Below are positions 55,392-63,475 of a stretch of 63,475 bases of DNA, piece by piece. The stretch is from Acidobacteriota bacterium (lineage in GTDB: Bacteria > Actinomycetota > Acidimicrobiia > Spongiisociales > ZC4RG35). The DNA is taken from positions 1-63,475 of the forward strand of contig JACZUI010000008.1 of the NCBI GenBank assembly GCA_022573225.1, given 5' to 3'. Every line of letters begins with the position of its first letter. Position 1 is the stretch's first letter. The notes below the pieces were generated by a model. That model was not told the origin of the DNA. It did not search any database and worked only from the letters and a program-made list of their open reading frames with translations. A program made the position numbers and the translations under genes.

Positions 55392-56108
55392 TCACTCATT
55401 GCGGGAGAGCTCACCCGCGACCTCTAAGGCTTGTTCGAGGTCGATGGCCCCCTCGATTCGAACCGTGACATTGTCGACGGTGTAGAGGAGTGTGTTTCCG
55501 GCGAGGCGTGCCGAGTCCTCCAGCACATGCCCATCGCGATCAAAGAGGATGACGATGTGTGGCTCTCCCTCAATCCAGAAACCGTCGTTCCCCTCGACAT
55601 CGACCAACATCACGGACGTCCTCGTGACCAGGAGCTTTTTCACAGCCAGTTCGTCGGTGTCAGCGATCAGTTGAGTTATCAGGAGTTGGTATCCCCCCTG
55701 CCCGGTCCCGTATGCCAGCGTGACCATCCCACCAGGCACCGAGGTGTCGAGGAATACGGCGTCGGCCTCCGTATTGAGTGTCATCACATCGAAGGCGGCC
55801 TCCCCAGTGGCCTCCCTTAGGGGAACCTCGTCTCCTGATGGAATCCGCTCGACGGACGCCTCCGGCAGCTCATCGACGACCACGATCGCGATTGAGCCGA
55901 TTCCGAAGAAATCCGCGATGGCAGCCCGTGGCCCTGGAAGGGCGGCGATGACGAGGACAAGGGTCGCCACACCGGCAACGGCTACCCAACCCCGGTGGGG
56001 GCGCCAGGGGATAGCGGGCTTCTTCTCAGGAACATGGAATGTGGGCGTAGTCGGGTACGAGATTCGTTCGCCCAGATCAAACAGATTCTGCTCGAATCGA
56101 TCAGGCAT
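55392..56108 (-). CDS. membrane-anchored anti-sigma-like protein
   Basis: An N-terminal cytoplasmic stub, one membrane helix (GWVAVAGVATLVLVIAAL) and a large outer domain (FFGIGSIAIVVVDELPEA, MVTLAYGTGQGGYQLLITQLIA) of the DUF4367/4179 type seen in ECF anti-sigma factors. 238 residues. It overlaps the sigma gene by eight bases. Confidence 0.8.
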   Translation of the reverse strand: MPDRFEQNLFDLGERISYPTTPTFHVPEKKPAIPWRPHRGWVAVAGVATLVLVIAALPGPRAAIADFFGIGSIAIVVVDELPEASVERIPSGDEVPLREATGEAAFDVMTLNTEADAVFLDTSVPGGMVTLAYGTGQGGYQLLITQLIADTDELAVKKLLVTRTSVMLVDVEGNDGFWIEGEPHIVILFDRDGHVLEDSARLAGNTLLYTVDNVTVRIEGAIDLEQALEVAGELSRNE

Positions 56109-56667
56109 CGAGATCCCCTACCTGGGTTCGTAGTCTCTCCAGCCCTCTAGACATCCGTGACTTGACAGTTCCCCTAGGAATCCCGGCGGCTGCCGCAGCC
56201 TCGCTTTCGGAGAGCTCGAGGAAGTATCGGAGGCCTATGACAAGACGCTCCTTCTCGGGAAGGCCGTTGACCGCTCGGATCAGGCGTTGGTCGGTCTCAT
56301 TGGTCACAGCCGCAGTTTCTGGCATGGTTGTGGCCGATTCTGAATCGGGCTGATGTCCCGCCCTCGTCTCGTAGGACAGTCGTCTCCGTCCCGACCGAGT
56401 CAGATTGCGTGCCTCGTTGCCGACAATCTTCAGGAGCCAGGGCCGGAAGGTGGCTCCTGGCTTGAATCGTCGAATCTGGGTGTAAGCCTTCATGAATCCA
56501 TCCTGTGTCGCATCCTCTGCGTCTGCGGCTGATCCGGTTAGAAGAAAGGCCACTCGGAAGGCAACATCCCTGTGCTGCTGGACCAGCACGGCAAAGGCAT
56601 CCCGATCGCCGTGCCGAGCCTTGGCTGCCAGGGCTGCGTCATCACTGGCCAGATCGGCTGAGTCGAT
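56101..56667 (-). CDS. ECF RNA polymerase sigma factor
   Basis: Region 2 (QQHRDVAFRVAFLLTGSAADAEDATQDGFMKAYTQIRRFKPGATFRPWLLKIVGNEARNLTRS) and region 4 (GLPEKERLVIGLRYFLELSESEAAAAAGIPRGTVKSRMSRGLERL) are complete. From the first usual start (GTG 56589) the protein would lack the N-terminal helix. Upstream the frame stays open and reads the expected DDAALAAKARHGDRDAFAVLV, back to an ATC at 56667. I take that ATC as the likely start. It is the middle gene of an operon with the secreted protein upstream and anti-sigma downstream. Confidence 0.82.
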   Translation of the reverse strand: MDSADLASDDAALAAKARHGDRDAFAVLVQQHRDVAFRVAFLLTGSAADAEDATQDGFMKAYTQIRRFKPGATFRPWLLKIVGNEARNLTRSGRRRLSYETRAGHQPDSESATTMPETAAVTNETDQRLIRAVNGLPEKERLVIGLRYFLELSESEAAAAAGIPRGTVKSRMSRGLERLRTQVGDLDA

Positions 56668-56673
56668 AAGCCG

Positions 56674-57339
56674 TCACGACGCCTTCAGGCGACGAGGGCG
56701 CCTCCACATCGCCCATATACCGATCAGTCCCGCAAGAAGGATCAGACCAGCGATTGCCACGGCGGGTGGAGGAGACGTGGCTGGAGTTGGTACGGGCGGC
56801 GGTGGAGCGGCTTGAACCTCAGTTGCGGGAGTGCTCTCGATCATGTCGGCAGGCAGGGCGACAGGCACATCGAACGATTCGGGCACGTCGGCACCGTACT
56901 CGCGCAGCATCATTTCCAGATCTGCCGGGGAGGAAAACCAGCCGCCCGTGGTAGTCACGTCGAGCCCAGGTATATGTAGACCAGGCTCCATATACACCAG
57001 GGCGCCGCCATCGGCCGATGGGTAGAGGAGAGCCTCGACTTCGCTCCCTTCAATATGCCAGGTGATCTTGAACTCGGGTCCGAGTTGCGCGGTGGGCGCC
57101 TCCGTGAGTATCCCCAGACCCTCTCCTGTGACGTCGGCTGAGAAGACCAGCTGAAAGAAGCCGGTGGCTTCCCCGAACTCAACTAGAGAGCGTCCGGACC
57201 CGGGTTCCCCTTCGCTGGTCAGGCGGATGGACTCGCCGCTCGGACCGTCGATGGTCGCTCCTTGGATCCCTTTGGCAAGGGCAGGGAGGGCAACGAGCAT
57301 TACAAGTGCCGTGGCGATAAGGGTTGTCGTTCGTCTGAT
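56674..57339 (-). CDS. secreted protein with C-terminal membrane anchor, unknown function
   Basis: Signal-like start RRTTTLIATALVMLVALPALAKG, then a Ser/Gly-rich outer domain (LLYPSADGGALVYMEPGLHIPGLDV), a Pro/Ala linker, and a C-terminal helix (VAIAGLILLAGLIGIWAMW) followed by RRPRRLK. The internal ATG at 57300 would remove the first half of the signal. An ATC at 57339 lies seven bases after AAAGGA and gives the whole signal. First gene of the ECF operon, so it may be the sensor or load of that system. Confidence 0.75.
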   Translation of the reverse strand: MRRTTTLIATALVMLVALPALAKGIQGATIDGPSGESIRLTSEGEPGSGRSLVEFGEATGFFQLVFSADVTGEGLGILTEAPTAQLGPEFKITWHIEGSEVEALLYPSADGGALVYMEPGLHIPGLDVTTTGGWFSSPADLEMMLREYGADVPESFDVPVALPADMIESTPATEVQAAPPPPVPTPATSPPPAVAIAGLILLAGLIGIWAMWRRPRRLKAS

Positions 57340-57535
57340 GTGTCAATCCTTTGTTGGACACCCCCTCTACACCGCCCACCGCTATCTGGTTCGCGGTTTT
57401 CTGTGGTTGCGGCGATCTGTCTGAACGATGTGTGGGGTTGACGGGAGGGGACGGGCTCGGAAGGAGAAATCCCGAGAAGGCCGTGCGATGTTGGGAGCCG
57501 GCGAGGCGGGCTGTGTGAGCCATCACAGCTGGCCG

Positions 57536-58762
57536 TCAGGCGAGCGAAGCCAGAGCTTCCACCACTCGATCGACTTCTTCCTCGGTGTTGTAGTGGACAA
57601 ATCCGACTCTGAGGAGACCGCCCGTCTCGAGGGTCCCGAGTCGGTCCATCACATTCACTGCGTAGTAGTGGCCTGACCAGGTGTAGATGCCTCTTTCAGC
57701 GAGACTGGAGGCCAAGTCGCGCGGATCCCTGCCTGCGACGGAGACGGCGAAGGTGGGGACTCGTCGGGTGTCGTCTGCCGGCAGACCGTGAATCCGGGCT
57801 TCGGGGATGGTCGCCAGCCCCTTCCCAAACCGGAGGGCGAGATTGGACTCGTACTCGGAGATCCGGCGGAAGGTCTCGCCAAGACGCTTCCTCCGATTCC
57901 CCTCTGGCCCGGAGAGACTTGCCAGATAATCGACTGCTGCGGTGACTCCGGCGATGGCCTCGAAGCTCTGGGTGCCAGTTTCCATCTTCCCTGGAGGATC
58001 GGAAGGTGCGGGACGTACCTTGTAGAAGTCCAGAGATGCGAGGTGCTCGAGCCTCCCAAACAGCATCCCGGTGTGGGGACCGAAGAACTTGTACGCCGAG
58101 GCGACCAGGAAGTCACAGTCGAGTTTTTGGATGTCGATGAGCCGATGTGGTGCAGCATGGACCGCGTCGACGTACACCAGCGCCCCTACCTCATGGGCCA
58201 TGGCGCTGATGGATGTCACGTCCACCACCGTCCCTAGCGAGTTGGAGGCAAGGCATATCGCCACGAGTCGCACCCGGTCGTCGAGCACCTCCGCGATTGC
58301 TGAAGGATCCAGAATCCCCGTTGTGTCATCGAACTCGGCAACACGAACCTCAACCCCGGCGTCGGCCGCGGCCCTGATCCACGGGGTGTAGTTGGCGTCG
58401 TGGTCGAGGCTGGTAGTGACGATGGCATCACCGGGCTTCCACGTAGAAGCCAGTGCCCTGGACACCGCGAAGGTGATGCTGGTCATGTTCTGCCCGAACG
58501 AGATCTCCGCTGGAGAGGCACCAAGGAGATCGGAGACAGCGACCCGTCCCAGATGGACGATCTCGTCGGCATCGCGTGATGCTCCGAATCCGCCCTCGAG
58601 ATTGCTGACCCCGTTGATGAGCACCTTGGACATCGCTCCGATGACCTTGCGAGATGTCTGGGTGCCGCCGGGCCCATCAAGGTAGGCAACCGGTGTCGCA
58701 CCCTCGATCCGAGCCAGGGCCGGGAACTGGCTTCGGATGGCGTCGATGTCGAGTTGCATCAT
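57536..58762 (-). CDS. cysteine desulfurase-like class V aminotransferase
   Basis: A PLP enzyme of the NifS/CsdA fold: AYLDGPGGTQTSRKVIGAM, NMTSITFAVSRAL, TTSLDHDANYTPW, VYVDAVHAAPHRLIDIQKLDCDFLVASAYKFFGPHTGMLFG with the lysine in AYKFFGPH. The loop where desulfurases keep their catalytic Cys reads LETGGLLRVGFVHYNT, with no cysteine, as in the TIGR01976 desulfurase-like group. 408 residues. The activity is not known. Confidence 0.87.
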   Translation of the reverse strand: MMQLDIDAIRSQFPALARIEGATPVAYLDGPGGTQTSRKVIGAMSKVLINGVSNLEGGFGASRDADEIVHLGRVAVSDLLGASPAEISFGQNMTSITFAVSRALASTWKPGDAIVTTSLDHDANYTPWIRAAADAGVEVRVAEFDDTTGILDPSAIAEVLDDRVRLVAICLASNSLGTVVDVTSISAMAHEVGALVYVDAVHAAPHRLIDIQKLDCDFLVASAYKFFGPHTGMLFGRLEHLASLDFYKVRPAPSDPPGKMETGTQSFEAIAGVTAAVDYLASLSGPEGNRRKRLGETFRRISEYESNLALRFGKGLATIPEARIHGLPADDTRRVPTFAVSVAGRDPRDLASSLAERGIYTWSGHYYAVNVMDRLGTLETGGLLRVGFVHYNTEEEVDRVVEALASLA

Positions 58763-58851
58763 GTCTGTCTAGCAGTCACGCCGGCGACGAAACGGCGGAC
58801 TGTCAACCGCGGTCAGGAAAACCGTTTCCGGGCCCGGGATAGCATCAGCGG

Positions 58852-60483
58852 GTGACACTCCGAAGCACAAGCATCGCCAAGATCCGTGGCGGCTCGTTTG
58901 ATGCCCTGGTCATAGGAGGCGGGATCAACGGAGCCGTCTCGGCCGCGGTATTGGCCGGGCGAGGCGCCGAGGTTGCCCTCGTTGATCGGGGGGATTTCGG
59001 TGGATTCACCAGCCAGGCCTCCTCGAACCTTGTTTGGGGCGGGATCAAGTATTTGGAGGGATTTGAGTTCGTGCTGGTTCGAAAGCTGTGTCGGTCTCGA
59101 AACAGGCTGGTGCAGGCCTACCCAGACAATGTCAAGCCGATCAGTTTTCTCGCCACGCTTGACGACACGTCCCCGTACCGACCGTGGCTGGCGGCCCTTG
59201 GCTCAGTGGCCTATTGGGTGATCGGAGGCTTCAAGACTCATCGACCGCGGTTGCTCAGCCCCAACAAGATCGAGGAGATGGAACCCGTGGTCAACACGGC
59301 TCGGGCTCGTGGCGGGGTCGAGTACTACGACGCCTACCTATCGGACAACGATTCGAGGTTCGTCTTCAGCTTCGTGAGGTCAGCTCTCGACGCCGGAGCG
59401 AGAGCTGCGAACTATGTCGAGGTAGTGGATGCCAGCCATCAAAGTGGACGTTGGCTGGTGACGCTTCGGGACACCGAGTCGGAAGGAGACCCCTTCACCT
59501 GCTCCTGTCGCGTTTTGGTCAATGCGACAGGACCCTTCGTCAGTGACCTCAATGCTCAGCTCGAGGTGAGGACCGAGCATCGGGTTGTGTACTCCAAAGG
59601 TGCCCATCTCATTGTTCCTCAGATCACCTCAAGCGACAGGGTTCTTGCCTTTTACGACGACACCGAACGACTGTTCTATGTGATTCCGATGGGGGCGCGA
59701 TCGGCGATTGGCACAACCGATACCCGTGTCGATTCGCCTTTCACAGAGGTGACAGATGAAGACCGTGACTTTCTGCTGGACCAGATCAACCGACGTCTCG
59801 ATCTTTCATCACCGCTGACTCCATCAGATGTCATCGCCGACCGCAGTGGTGTGCGACCCCTGGTTGTGAGAAGCGACAGCCCCGTGAGCAAAGATGTCGA
59901 TTGGACCAAACTGTCGCGGAAACACGAAGTCGAGACTGACGCGAAGCGAAGCGTCATCACGATTTTCGGTGGGAAACTCACCGACTGCCTGAACGTCGGC
60001 GAAGAGGTTGCCGACGCGGTGGAGGCGCTGGGCGTTCCCCTGGAGCCAGACACACAGAATTGGTACGGAGAGCCGGCCAGCCACACCCGTGAGGAGTTCT
60101 TTCGTCAGGCCCGGCTGATGCATCTCGACGATCTCCGGTCGACTGAAGATCTGGAAGCCCTCTCCGAACGGTTGTGGCGTCGATACGGGAGACGCGCTTT
60201 TGGGATGCTTGATGAGATTCGCAAAGACCCAAGTATGGGCGAGGACATCATCGAGAGCGCCGACTATGTCCGAGTCGAATTACATCTGGCTGCGGACACA
60301 GAGATGGTCACGAAGCTGGAGGACTTTCTTCGCAGGCGCTCCAAGATCGCCCAGGTCATACCCGACAGCGACGTCATCGGGTCCCCCGGGCTTGAGGAAG
60401 CCGTCAGGATTCTTTTCGGCGACCGAGCCGACGAGAAACTCGCTGAGTATCTCCGCGAACGAGAGATCCCGATGGTGACATGA
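58852..60483 (+). CDS. glpD: FAD-dependent glycerol-3-phosphate dehydrogenase
   Basis: Oxidises glycerol-3-phosphate to DHAP at the membrane. VIGGGINGAVSAAVLAGRGAEVALVDRGDFGGFTSQASSNLVWGGIKYLEGFEF is the FAD motif and substrate loop. VYSKGAHLIVPQI and GARSAIGTTDTRVDSPFTEVTDED are family features, and a C-terminal DAO_C domain follows. 543 residues. GTG start. Confidence 0.93.
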   Translation: MTLRSTSIAKIRGGSFDALVIGGGINGAVSAAVLAGRGAEVALVDRGDFGGFTSQASSNLVWGGIKYLEGFEFVLVRKLCRSRNRLVQAYPDNVKPISFLATLDDTSPYRPWLAALGSVAYWVIGGFKTHRPRLLSPNKIEEMEPVVNTARARGGVEYYDAYLSDNDSRFVFSFVRSALDAGARAANYVEVVDASHQSGRWLVTLRDTESEGDPFTCSCRVLVNATGPFVSDLNAQLEVRTEHRVVYSKGAHLIVPQITSSDRVLAFYDDTERLFYVIPMGARSAIGTTDTRVDSPFTEVTDEDRDFLLDQINRRLDLSSPLTPSDVIADRSGVRPLVVRSDSPVSKDVDWTKLSRKHEVETDAKRSVITIFGGKLTDCLNVGEEVADAVEALGVPLEPDTQNWYGEPASHTREEFFRQARLMHLDDLRSTEDLEALSERLWRRYGRRAFGMLDEIRKDPSMGEDIIESADYVRVELHLAADTEMVTKLEDFLRRRSKIAQVIPDSDVIGSPGLEEAVRILFGDRADEKLAEYLREREIPMVT

Positions 60484-60580
60484 GAACGGCTCCAAGCCGC
60501 CCGTCGGTGACGGAAGGGATAGTGTGCCGTGACTTCACTGCCAGGAGGATCGACGGATAGGCGCGAGGAAGCCGAGACGT

Positions 60581-60823
60581 TTGGTCCACATCCCTATGGG
60601 ACGGTTTGGTGAAGCCGCCGAGATGGCCAAAGCTGCGCTCTACCTCGCCTCCGATGAGTCCTCCTACGTCACTGGGACCGAGTTCGTGGTCGACGGCGGG
60701 ATTACCGCCGGATATGTGACGCCCCGAGTGATGAAGCACGGCGACCCCGTGGATCACGCCGAAGGCTCCTCTCAGAGTCGGCTCAAGGGCTGGATTCCAA
60801 CTTCAAACGTATTGAGAGCTTAG
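60581..60823 (+). pseudogene. C-terminal fragment of a short-chain dehydrogenase
   Basis: [45 protein letters not shown] is the standard end of an SDR oxidoreductase. The Rossmann half (TGxxxGxG, YxxxK) is missing, so only about 45 conserved codons remain. It lies just after glpD and looks like a relic. Confidence 0.8.
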
Positions 60824-61200
60824 GAGCCGAGCACCTTGCCCTTTTGGCTCGCGAACTCCTCGTCGGTGAGCACACCCTGCTTATGGAGATCCGCCAGTTT
60901 CTCCAGTTCGGCGGCAGAAGAGTCTCCAGATCCGGCGACGCTCTGTATGTATTCCTGTTGGGCACGCTGCTGGCTTGCAGCCTGCTCCAACCCTCGCTTT
61001 TGCATGTCGCCACCATGGGCGATCAGATAGATCAGCACACCAAGGAACGGCAGGATTATCACGAAGATCACCCACGTCGCCTTGCCGAATCCACCCATGT
61101 CACTGCGGAATATGTCGCCAAAGATGGAGATCAGCAGCCATATCCAGGTGATGAACAGGAAGAACCAAAGCATGGCCCAGAACAGGTCTAATAACGGCAC
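60820..61200 (-). CDS. small membrane protein with SHOCT domain
   Basis: Two membrane helices ([26 protein letters not shown] and [23 protein letters not shown]) of the PLDc_N type are followed by a coiled region and a C-terminal SHOCT motif ([28 protein letters not shown]). GTG at 61200 is chosen for AGGAGG six bases upstream; the longer frame to 61275 lacks a site. 126 residues. Confidence 0.85.
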   Translation of the reverse strand: MPLLDLFWAMLWFFLFITWIWLLISIFGDIFRSDMGGFGKATWVIFVIILPFLGVLIYLIAHGGDMQKRGLEQAASQQRAQQEYIQSVAGSGDSSAAELEKLADLHKQGVLTDEEFASQKGKVLGS

Positions 61201-61330
61201 GTACAACCTCCTCGTATCGATAGCTCCTACCTTCGCCCCGGGGAGGACCAATTGCAGAAACCGCCAGTTCGCCACACTACCTTGATTGATGAAGCCAGGT
61301 ATGGGGCCACCCGGGAGGGAGTATCGAGCT

Positions 61331-62299
61331 CTAGATGTGTTGGCTCTTCACCATGTCGTAGAGACCAAGGGTCTGCATCATCTCAGCTTGTCTCTCGACC
61401 GCCTGTGGGGGGAGCGGAATACCGGTGCCCTCAGCGACTCGATTCATCATCTCGAAGTTGCCGAAGACGGCGGCAGCGTCAACAAGCGATTCCGCTCCGA
61501 GTTCTTCCAAGACGGTCGCTCGGGCCCTCTGGGAGGCAGAGATGTCCCCCTCGACCATGCGGTCCACCAGACCTACCAACGCCAACCCGCCGGGGACGCC
61601 AACATCGACGGCCGGATCGGCTATCCCCTCGATCTTGATGTCGTACCCGTGTACCTCGCCGCTCCACCGGAGCCGCCGTGCGTGGCTGAACACTCAGTAG
61701 AAGCACTCGTTGAACATCGAGATACGCGCCGCAATCGTCTCCAGCTGAGGTGTGTTCAAGCCTGGTTCACGAGCGAAGTGCGGATCGCCCATCTGCTCCT
61801 CGGTCATGTACAGAGGTCCGAACATCGCCTGAAAGGCCTCAGCCTCAGATGGGATCAGGTCGAGCGACACCGGGATCGGCCCCGGTGGCATCGGTACATG
61901 TCCTCGGCGACGTTTGAGGCCTCTGGTGATCTTGCCGGTCGCCGGGCCGGGCTGCGGAGTAGGGAGAGGCTCCGGATCGACGCCGAGCACCGTATGGAGC
62001 CGGTCCAGCGCCGAGAGTCTGGCAACGATGCCGATCGTCTCGACGGTCTGCGGGTCGCCGACGTCGTTGGCGGCTTTTCTGACGTGCTCGGCTGCGACCG
62101 TCGCCGGGTTGGAGTACAGATGACGGGCGAACTCCTCGAGCCGACCGTTGGCATCGAGACCTCTGGCGACTTCGGCCAGCGCAACCCGTTCCTCCCCAGA
62201 CAGGGAGTCCCCGGGCGCGGCGAGCGCGGCAAAGGATCGCGCCTCCATCTCGATCAAGTCGTCTCGCACCCGAACCGATGCGTTTGCCAACTCGGACAT
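61331..62299 (-). CDS. AhpD-like carboxymuconolactone decarboxylase family protein, candidate selenoprotein
   Basis: Two abutting frames in the same phase, 62299-61697 and 61693-61331, are separated only by TGA at 61696-61694. Read through, they give one 322-residue protein of the AhpD/CMD fold. Around the TGA the sequence is LETIAARISMFNECFY-TGA-VFSHARRL. In M. tuberculosis AhpD the active site is Glu118, Cys130, Cys133, His137. Here Glu187, Cys199, TGA202 and His206 have the same spacing, so the TGA replaces exactly the peroxidatic Cys. A hairpin GCTCC-GGT-GGAGC (61673-61661) begins its loop 26 bases after the TGA. I infer selenocysteine (C-x-x-U). A nonsense mutation is the alternative. 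Start ATG 62299 (or 62326). Confidence 0.75.
61661..61673 (-). promoter_or_regulatory. candidate bacterial SECIS hairpin
   Basis: In sense: GC-G-GCUCC-GGU-GGAGC-G-GC, seven pairs with one G-G mismatch and loop GGU. The loop begins 26 bases after the UGA; published bacterial SECIS models expect 16 to 37 bases and a G in the first two loop bases. Short GC hairpins are common in such DNA, so the element alone is not proof. Confidence 0.45.
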
Positions 62300-62670
62300 G
62301 GTCGTGACCCTATCGTTCACCATCAATATGGCTCGGGCGCTTGGGAGTCTGCTGATTGATGCCGTTGGTCAGATCGGCGACCAGGCAGGATCGTGACCGA
62401 ACGCAACATGGTTCTCGATGAGTACGTGGCGGCAATCACCGACGCCAAAGACTCCGGCCTTCCTATGCAGCTCGCCTCGAAGTGGACTTCTTCCTCGAGA
62501 CGATCGAAGGGCCGCGAACACAATGTGATCGATCGCGCCGAGTCCTACTCGGCGAACCCAACACGTGATGGGCCGATCTACTGCGGCCAGCCGGACCACG
62601 ACTTCTTGAGACGGGAGAACCCCGCTGACATGCGTCGGCGGGGTTCTCTGAGTCGATTGAGTTCGTGTGC
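62300..62670. other. spacer between the AhpD-like gene and the secreted-protein gene, with a strong hairpin
   Basis: No convincing gene in about 370 bases. A very stable hairpin, GAGAACCCCGC (62615-62625) and GCGGGGTTCTC (62638-62648), extends inward by GAC/GTC around an ATGC loop. It lies just after the stop of the minus-strand gene at 62671 and may end its transcript, though no T tract follows. Confidence 0.6.
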
Positions 62671-63129
62671 TTACGGGGCCTCGTGCAAGGCGTGCAGTAC
62701 CGGTGGGCAAGGACCGCCACAGGTGAACACATCGGTCATTTGCTGCCGAATGTTGCCTGGGTCCTTGGGCCTATGGTTGAGAATGACGATCAAGACATCG
62801 TCGGTTGCGGCGTTACCTAGCAAGTCCCCTTCGGCGAGACGTCCCGAAAAGCTGGCCGTGCCGTCCTCGCCTGCGATCCGTCGGCCCGCTTGCGCCGCAG
62901 GGGGTGGGAACCCGTTGACGGAAAACCACGCCGAGTAGCCGTTGCCGGGGGCGAGACCGACCACCTCAAAGGTCATCGACACGCCATTGTTATTTCTGAC
63001 CAGTGTCGATGTTCCGGTGATGCTGGGGTCCCCAGGTGCGACGGAATCGACCGTCGTGCTCGTTGCTTCGCCCGCCAGTGCGGCCGGCGCCATCGCCATG
63101 CCCATGATCCACGACAGCCGTAATAGCAA
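62671..63129 (-). CDS. secreted protein, unknown function
   Basis: An N-terminal hydrophobic signal (LLLRLSWIMGMAMAPAALAGEA) is followed by a small beta-rich domain (STLVRNNNGVSMTFEVVGLAPGNGYSAWFSVNGFPPPAA, LGNAATDDVLIVILNHRPKDPG) that resembles CHRD-like secreted repeats, but I cannot name the family. 152 residues from TTG with AAGGAG nine bases upstream. A cysteine pair (CGGPC) lies near the end. Confidence 0.7.
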   Translation of the reverse strand: MLLRLSWIMGMAMAPAALAGEATSTTVDSVAPGDPSITGTSTLVRNNNGVSMTFEVVGLAPGNGYSAWFSVNGFPPPAAQAGRRIAGEDGTASFSGRLAEGDLLGNAATDDVLIVILNHRPKDPGNIRQQMTDVFTCGGPCPPVLHALHEAP

Positions 63130-63475
63130 CTATTGATCTCCTTCTCATCTCGATACTCCTCTCTTGCCAGGTGGCAGGTCCCTACCGGTTTCGGGGGACC
63201 TAGTGATTGCAGCGACCGCCAATTCCATGGCGTGTTTCCGCATGACATGTCTGCTTTCTCCGTGCCGGTTTCCAGGTCCTTCTGACTCGGATCGACAACC
63301 GGCCGCGAGAGGAACGTAAGGAGCGGTCCTTAGTCGGAACCTGATGACGACTTGACGACGGCTGTCGGGTCAGCAGCGGCGTTGTGGGTGAAGACCACCA
63401 AGACCGGCCAGCAGAGGATCGTGTCGGCGGCCCGGGCCGGTAACGACAACGAGTTTCTACTGTTTTTGGTGTCGT
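63130..63475. other. right end of window, no assigned gene
   Basis: About 345 bases. The tail from about 63338 is an open plus-strand frame that runs off the end (VKTTKTGQQRIVSAAR). It may be the start of a gene, but it is too short to judge. No other feature is clear. Confidence 0.3.

Noticed and set aside
61286..62359. A 357-codon open frame on the plus strand across the AhpD-like gene
   Set aside because: It is the antisense of the real gene. Its translation has no family features, whereas the minus strand shows the E-C-x-x-(TGA)-H site and conserved sequence on both sides.

Overview
The window is a 63 kb piece of a high-GC bacterial chromosome centred on the replication origin. The order sigM, anti-sigma, trxB, trxA, cwlM, parB, parA, rsmG, jag, yidC, yidD, rnpA, rpmH, dnaA, dnaN, recF, dciA, gyrB, gyrA, DUF3566 is the classic origin layout of Actinomycetota, as in Mycobacterium. 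Threonine-rich linkers, TetR and MarR regulators, ECF sigma factors and an HD-domain CCA-adding enzyme fit this. I infer a deep-branching actinobacterium, perhaps Acidimicrobiia, but the placement rests only on gene order and protein character.

Layout. 1-4.3 kb: gap, then a mosaic open frame that joins a Ycf48-like fragment, a membrane/Thr-rich fragment and the back half of an IS110-type transposase; this end may be a transfer junction or an assembly chimera. 4.3-6.7 kb: SRPBCC/MarR divergent pair, a TetR gene and a decayed alcohol dehydrogenase. 6.7-9.4 kb: citramalate synthase behind a leader peptide with three isoleucine codons and a terminator, then thrB. 9.6-12.2 kb: tRNA-Gly with two degenerate tandem copies, dcd, and a TetR-SRPBCC-membrane operon with paired operators. 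12.2-15.4 kb: the rpsF-ssb-rpsR-rplI run and dnaB. 15.5-28.4 kb: housekeeping metabolism (panB, pyrE, uppS, argH, argG, cca and others). 28.6-37.1 kb: a PilT-like ATPase, a deacetylase-family protein, an acetyltransferase, a pseudokinase and the sigM/thioredoxin cluster. 37.1-51.7 kb: partition, membrane-insertion and origin genes. 51.7-63.5 kb: accessory genes, including an ECF sigma operon, glpD and a two-part AhpD-like gene.

Main discovery candidates. (1) The AhpD-like gene at 61331-62299 carries an in-frame TGA exactly at the second catalytic cysteine of the E-x11-C-x2-C-x3-H site. A GGU-loop hairpin begins at a bacterial-SECIS distance downstream, so it reads as a selenoprotein. (2) An isoleucine attenuator sits in front of cimA. 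(3) rpmH and rnpA overlap by 89 bp in different frames, because rnpA has no usual start codon after rpmH ends. (4) Three genes lack a sensible ATG/GTG/TTG start, but each has an ATC where the start is expected. (5) Paired palindromic operators explain the local MarR and TetR regulators.
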